DNA of 64,000 nt from Streptomyces tagetis (GTDB taxonomy: Bacteria; Actinomycetota; Actinomycetes; Streptomycetales; Streptomycetaceae). The stretch spans positions 1,612,001 through 1,676,000 of the forward strand of contig NZ_JAGPNL010000001.1 in NCBI RefSeq assembly GCF_018069565.1, read 5' to 3'. The notes under the pieces are model-generated. The model had not been told where the DNA came from. It was given only the letters and a program-made list of their open reading frames with translations, and ran no database searches. Both the position numbers and the translations under genes were made by a program. Below are positions 60,287 through 64,000 of this stretch, piece by piece. The number at the start of each line of letters is the position of its first letter. The first letter of the stretch is position 1.

Positions 60287-61318
60287 TCACACCGTCAGCA
60301 GGTCGTCCACCGACCCCCGCCCGGCCTGTTCGGCCGTGGCCACCGGGCCCTCCTTCGCCGCCGCGTACCGGCCGCTGGTCAGGGCCCATTCGTAGTTGCC
60401 GTTGATCCAGTGCCGGATGGCCTCCACGCCCATCCGCACCAGCTCCCGCTCCTCGGCGCCGAGCCCCAGCTCGTCGCACATCCGCGGGACCTCGGCCTCC
60501 CGCGCGAGGTACTCGTCCAGGGCCGTCCTGGTCATCCGGTACGCCTCGTCGGCCGCCTCCTCCCAGGAGCAGTCGCGCTCCCGGTGCAGCACGGCGATGA
60601 GGTTGTGGCCGTCGCCGCGGCGCCGCTCGCGCTCGAAGGAGTGGATGTCGTTCATGAAGCCGATGGTGTCGGCGGCCAGGTCCCGCATCCGCTCCATCAG
60701 GGGGTGGCCCATCACCGCGGGCGGCACCTCGAAGCGGCGGCTGCGCTCGCCCGCGTCGATGCTGTGGTGGATGCCGACCGTGCGGCGGCGGAAGACGGCG
60801 TACTCGTCGAGGCCGAGCTTGCCCTCCAGCCCCTGGGCGGCCAGGTCCACCTCCTCGCAGTGGGCCACGAGGAACCGGCCCCAGGAGGCCGCGAACCGGG
60901 TCTGCCAAGTCAGGGACATGCCATCCGAGAGCTGTTCCCAGACCTCAGCCCAGGCCAGGGTGATGGGGCAGACCACGCGGGGCGCGGTGCCCGCGGGGCG
61001 CAGCGGGGTCGCGATCAGCTCGCGGGCCACCTCGGCTATGCGCTCGGCGCGGTCCGGCCGGCTCGCGTCGAACTGGTCGTCGAAGAGGAAGGCGAGGGAG
61101 AACCAGTTCATCAGGACGACCATGTCGTCCGCCGAGGCGTGCGGATAGGTGCGGGCCGCCGCCTCGGAGAGGTCCCAGGATTGGTATTCCTCGAATCCGG
61201 CCCGGCTGCGTACCAGCCCTGTCTCGCGCACCCAGCGCAGATGGCGCTCGCGGGCGGTCGCCAGATGCGGGCTGACAGGGGTGTCGAAGGGCATGTCGAA
61301 GCGGACGTCCTGAGGCAT
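60287..61318 (-). CDS. Class I terpene cyclase (sesquiterpene synthase-like)
   Basis: Bacterial class I terpene cyclase of 343 residues with all diagnostic sites: DDQFD at 80-84 (Mg-binding DDxxD), pyrophosphate sensor Arg177 exactly 46 residues before the NSE triad NDIHSFERE (Asn223, Ser227, Glu231), and the terminal Arg317-Tyr318 pair. Length fits a sesquiterpene synthase using farnesyl diphosphate; the product cannot be read from sequence. ATG at 61318 with AAAGGA upstream. It faces the conservon P450 tail to tail, an intriguing but unproven partner. A TGATCT direct repeat lies 142 bases upstream. Confidence 0.92.
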   Translation of the reverse strand: MPQDVRFDMPFDTPVSPHLATARERHLRWVRETGLVRSRAGFEEYQSWDLSEAAARTYPHASADDMVVLMNWFSLAFLFDDQFDASRPDRAERIAEVARELIATPLRPAGTAPRVVCPITLAWAEVWEQLSDGMSLTWQTRFAASWGRFLVAHCEEVDLAAQGLEGKLGLDEYAVFRRRTVGIHHSIDAGERSRRFEVPPAVMGHPLMERMRDLAADTIGFMNDIHSFERERRRGDGHNLIAVLHRERDCSWEEAADEAYRMTRTALDEYLAREAEVPRMCDELGLGAEERELVRMGVEAIRHWINGNYEWALTSGRYAAAKEGPVATAEQAGRGSVDDLLTV

Positions 61319-61825
61319 GGGTTTCCTTTCGGGAGACGATTGGCGCAGAGTCCCCCCGCCCTGCGAGCGGGCGGCCCGGGGACCGCACGCACACTCGAAC
61401 TGGGCTTCGCGGTCGATAAGTTGAACCGCGAAGCGGTAGCAGGCTGCCCCCACCGTAAATGATCTACACAACTCTCGGTGGTGATCTTCGTTACTGTGTG
61501 CTCCCGACGTGGCCGCTAGGCTTCGGGCCTTTTGCCCGACGGCCGGGCCGTTTCCGCCGGTTGGGGATGTCCGCACGGACGGCCGAGCCGGCCCCGCCCG
61601 GAGGACTCCCTCCTGGCCCACCCGGACGTCCGCGCGGAGCATCTCGACGCGGCGGAGCGTCAGGTGGTGGCGCCGGGCGGACGCCCGGCGGAGGCGGGGG
61701 ACGCGTACGGCCCGCGGGAGGAGCGCGGTTCCAGCGGTCCGGCGGCCCGCTCCGTCGCGCTGCGCGCCGGGGCACCCCGCCGACGGCGCCCCGGCGGGGC
61801 CGAGCCGACGTCGGCGGGGGCGGGC
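61319..61825. other. Intergenic region upstream of terpene cyclase
   Basis: 507 bases between two minus-strand genes. 61440-61505 is AT-rich and probably holds the cyclase promoter. The remainder is GC-rich; part of it (about 61607-61740, plus strand) reads as a short protein-like stretch without start signal or homologue I recognise, so no gene is called. Confidence 0.5.
61460..61487. promoter_or_regulatory. TGATCT direct repeats, two helical turns apart
   Basis: TGATCT at 61460-61465 and again at 61482-61487, 22 bases apart, within the only AT-rich patch upstream of the terpene cyclase gene. Candidate activator or repressor site. Confidence 0.35.
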
Positions 61826-62152
61826 TCACTGTGCCTTGACGGCGCCCTTCTCCTCGGCGGACTTCTTCTGGCTCACCGGCCAGGTGCCCGTGGAGCGGGC
61901 GATGGCCTTGGCGCCGGTCCGGTCCACGGCGCTGCGCACCACCGCGAAGATGGCGCCCTGCACCGCCGCGGCGAGCAGGATCTCGCCCCAGCTCCGGTCC
62001 GGGTCCAGGGGCTCGGGGGCGTCGTCCTCGTGCCGGATCAGCTTCCAGGTCCGCTGGAACGCCAGCCCGGCCAGGGCGCCGCCCACCCAGCCCAGCACCA
62101 GGCCGGCGGGCTGGTAGGCGAGGGGCAGCTTCTGCTTCTTCTTCTTGCCCAC
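61826..62152 (-). CDS. DUF4235 small membrane protein
   Basis: Protein of 108 residues. The N-terminus is very basic (MGKKKKQK), followed by two hydrophobic stretches (GLVLGWVGGALAGLAFQRTW and EILLAAAVQGAIFAVV) typical of DUF4235, and a charged tail. Function unknown; members are common in actinobacteria. ATG at 62152 with AAGGAGAC upstream. The glutathionyl-hydroquinone reductase-like gene is 96 bases upstream on the same strand. Confidence 0.85.
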   Translation of the reverse strand: MGKKKKQKLPLAYQPAGLVLGWVGGALAGLAFQRTWKLIRHEDDAPEPLDPDRSWGEILLAAAVQGAIFAVVRSAVDRTGAKAIARSTGTWPVSQKKSAEEKGAVKAQ

Positions 62153-62248
62153 GTCGGTCTCCTTCGGTAGTGCCGGTGGTGCCGGTGGTGCCGCGGTGCG
62201 GTGGCCCGCCCGGGAGCGGCCGGGCCGGGGGCCGGGCGGCGCCCCGGG

Positions 62249-63274
62249 TCAGGGCCGGCCGGCGGCCGGCACCTCCTCGCCGGCCGGGACCGGCCCCGGC
62301 GGCGTCCCGTCGCCGAACGGACGGCCGCCCAGCTCCTCGCGGTGGTGCGGGGTGAGCCAGCCGCCCAGGTCCGGGCCGAGCGGCACGATGCCGCTCGGGT
62401 TGATGCCGGTGTGCACCTGGTAGTAGTGCCGTTTGATGTGGTCGAAGTCGACGGTGTCGCCGAAGCCCGGCGTCTGGAACAGGTCCCGGACGTACGCCCA
62501 CAGCACCGGGTTCTCCGCCAGCTTCCAGCGGTTGCACTTGAAATGGCCGTGGTAGACGGCGTCGAAGCGGACCAGCGTGGTGAAGAGCCGGATGTCGGCC
62601 TCGGTGATCGTGTCGCCGACCAGGTAGCGCTGCCGCTCCAGCCGGGGCACCAGCAGCTCCAGACGCCGGAAGACGTCCGTGCAGGCGGCCTCGTACTCCT
62701 CCTGGCCGGTGGCGAAGCCCGCCCGGTACACCCCGTTGTTGACGTCCTGGTAGACGCCCGCCATCACCTCGTCGATCTCCTCGCGCCGCCGTGACGGGTA
62801 CAGGTCGGGCGCCCCGGGCCGGTGCAGCGCGCTCCACTCGGTGGCGAGGTCGAGGGTGATCTGCTGGAAGTCGTTGGTGACCAGTCGCCCGCTGGGCACG
62901 TCCACCACCGCGGGGACGCTCACCCCGCCCGGGTAGCCGGTCTCCCGCCGGTCGTACGCCTCGCTGAGGTAGCGGATGCCGAGGACCGGGTCGCGCCCGC
63001 CCGGGTCCAGGGTGAAGCGCCAGCTCCGGTCGTCCTGGACCGGGTCGGCGACCGCCAGGGACAGCGCGTCCTCCAGCCCGAGCAGCCGCCGTGAGACCAG
63101 GGCCCGGCTCGCCCAGGGACAGGCCCGGCTCACCACCAGCCGGTAACGGCCGGCCTCCACGGGCCAGCCGTCCCGGCCGTCCGCCGTGATCCGGTCGGCG
63201 AAGTGGCTCCGGGACCGTTTGAAGGACTTCCTGCCGTACGCGCTGTTGCCGGGCGTGCCGCCGTCGCCGCTCAT
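62249..63274 (-). CDS. Glutathione S-transferase family, glutathionyl-hydroquinone reductase-like
   Basis: Xi-class GST of 341 residues. The thioredoxin-like half has the family CPW motif (SRACPWASRALV), and the all-helical half has TNDFQQITLDLATEW and LVGDTITEADIRLFTTLVRFDAVYHGHFKCN. Such proteins (YqjG, PcpF) reduce glutathionyl-hydroquinones. Streptomyces makes mycothiol rather than glutathione, so mycothiol or another thiol is the likelier cosubstrate here (inference). ATG at 63274 with GGGAGG upstream; a longer frame lacks a site. Confidence 0.88.
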   Translation of the reverse strand: MSGDGGTPGNSAYGRKSFKRSRSHFADRITADGRDGWPVEAGRYRLVVSRACPWASRALVSRRLLGLEDALSLAVADPVQDDRSWRFTLDPGGRDPVLGIRYLSEAYDRRETGYPGGVSVPAVVDVPSGRLVTNDFQQITLDLATEWSALHRPGAPDLYPSRRREEIDEVMAGVYQDVNNGVYRAGFATGQEEYEAACTDVFRRLELLVPRLERQRYLVGDTITEADIRLFTTLVRFDAVYHGHFKCNRWKLAENPVLWAYVRDLFQTPGFGDTVDFDHIKRHYYQVHTGINPSGIVPLGPDLGGWLTPHHREELGGRPFGDGTPPGPVPAGEEVPAAGRP

Positions 63275-63530
63275 CGGTGCTGCCTCCCTGTGGTGGTGCC
63301 TGGTGGACACGTTCCCCTTTTTCGCCGCCCGGCACGGACGGACCGCGACCAGGGGAGAGAAGGGGGCGTCCCGAGGGGGGCGGGTGTGCCGGGGCGGGCG
63401 GAGGCGGCGGACGGCCCCGCCGCGACGGGGGAACGCGGCGGGGCCTGACCCACGTCTGCCCGCCCCGGCCCGGGTCCATTCCCGGCCCGTTCCCGCGAGG
63501 GGGCGCCCGCCGCCCCGCCGGGTCCGAGGG

Positions 63531-63980
63531 TCAGATCTGCCCGGCCGGCTCCAGGACGAAGACCGGGATCTCCCGCTCCGTCTTGCGCTGGTAGTCGGCG
63601 TACGACGGGAAGGCCGCGACCGCCCGCTCCCACCACTCGGCCTTCTCCGCGCCGGTGACCTCACGGGCCGTCATGTCCTGCCGGACGGGGCCGTCCCGCA
63701 GTTCCACGTGGGGATCGGCCTTCACGTTGAAGTACCAGACCGGGTGCTTCGGCGCCCCGCCCAGGGAGGCGACCACCGCGTACCGGCCGTCGTGCTCGAC
63801 GCGCATCAGCGGCGTCTTGCGGAGCTTCCCGCTGCGGGCGCCCCGGGTGGTCAGCAGGATCACGGGCAGCCCCGTGTCCCGCAGAGTCGTCCCCCGCGTA
63901 CCGCCGGAACTCTCGTACAGCTCGACCTGCTCGCGCACCCACTGCGTCGGGCTGGGCTCGTACTCGCCCTCAAGAGGCAT
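63531..63980 (-). CDS. Deazaflavin (F420)-dependent nitroreductase family protein
   Basis: Ddn-like split-barrel protein of 149 residues. Motifs are [53 protein letters not shown] and the ending [16 protein letters not shown], matching the family that binds F420H2 (activator of pretomanid in mycobacteria). Substrate here unknown, possibly quinones. ATG at 63980 with GAGGGGA upstream, 20 bases from the window edge. Confidence 0.88.
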   Translation of the reverse strand: MPLEGEYEPSPTQWVREQVELYESSGGTRGTTLRDTGLPVILLTTRGARSGKLRKTPLMRVEHDGRYAVVASLGGAPKHPVWYFNVKADPHVELRDGPVRQDMTAREVTGAEKAEWWERAVAAFPSYADYQRKTEREIPVFVLEPAGQI

Positions 63981-64000
63981 GGCATCCGTCCCCTCGTCGT

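Noticed and set aside
61532..62170. Plus-strand frame with a protein-like stretch near 61607-61740
   Set aside because: No start signal, no recognised family, and its second half is antisense to the DUF4235 gene.
1..64000. CRISPR array, tRNA/rRNA genes, IS elements or prophage
   Set aside because: No regularly spaced 28-37-base repeats with unique spacers, no cloverleaf or rRNA segments and no transposase, integrase or phage structural motifs were seen; the tandem repeats found are contiguous minisatellites.

Overview
The window is chromosomal DNA of very high GC content with the codon bias, short 4-base ATGA/GTGA gene overlaps, leaderless genes and gene families typical of Streptomyces. Diagnostic for the genus are a complete conservon (cvnA-B-C-D-E), a class I terpene cyclase, F420-dependent enzymes, a streptogrisin-type protease and a DmdR/IdeR iron box. 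I infer Streptomyces or a very close relative. I found no rRNA, tRNA, CRISPR array, transposase, integrase or attachment site.

Layout. 1-4.3 kb: acyl-CoA ligase (cut by the left edge), a fused double-domain CaiB/BaiF CoA transferase and a divergent acyl-CoA dehydrogenase. 4.3-7.1 kb: an MFS exporter translationally coupled to a GH88/105-like hydrolase that carries in-frame repeats. 7.2-12.3 kb: small membrane protein, ECF sigma factor, solo XRE regulator, hydrophobic peptide, thioesterase and a DUF2867 SDR protein. 12.4-15.4 kb: MarR regulator and MMPL transporter separated by a striking inverted repeat. 15.5-21.5 kb: PPOX-fold F420 enzyme, MscS channel, methyltransferase, streptogrisin-like protease and Tat-exported PhoD phosphatase. 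22.0-23.5 kb: threonine dehydratase-like enzyme and a cupin.

23.6-37.4 kb is the clearest metabolic unit. It comprises lutABC (L-lactate to pyruvate), rhaB, the bifunctional aldolase/lactaldehyde dehydrogenase rhaEW and rhaI, then a divergently transcribed rhamnose-type ABC importer (rhaT, rhaP, rhaQ, rhaS) and a LacI regulator. Two LacI-type palindromes lie in the divergent promoter region. Together the genes should take L-rhamnose to dihydroxyacetone phosphate and, through L-lactaldehyde and L-lactate, to pyruvate.

37.5-55.4 kb is a mosaic: a proline iminopeptidase-like hydrolase, a PIG-L deacetylase, a stand-alone CYP102-like P450 with divergent TetR, an iron-box-controlled DUF2470 protein, a Tat lipoprotein lactonase, a FUSC protein, an FBP zinc-finger protein, a ROK regulator, an epimerase, a HhH-PHP protein, a secreted GH16 beta-glucanase, VanZ, DUF4230, STAS and an MDR oxidoreductase. 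55.8-61.3 kb holds the conservon, whose P450 lacks both the K-helix ExxR arginine and the I-helix acid, convergent with the terpene cyclase across a shared terminator. The right end has DUF4235, a glutathionyl-hydroquinone reductase-like protein and a Ddn-like F420 protein.

The most interesting targets are the conservon P450/terpene cyclase pair, the GH88-like protein built with two kinds of in-frame repeat, and several gene-edge minisatellites (17-19 bp units).
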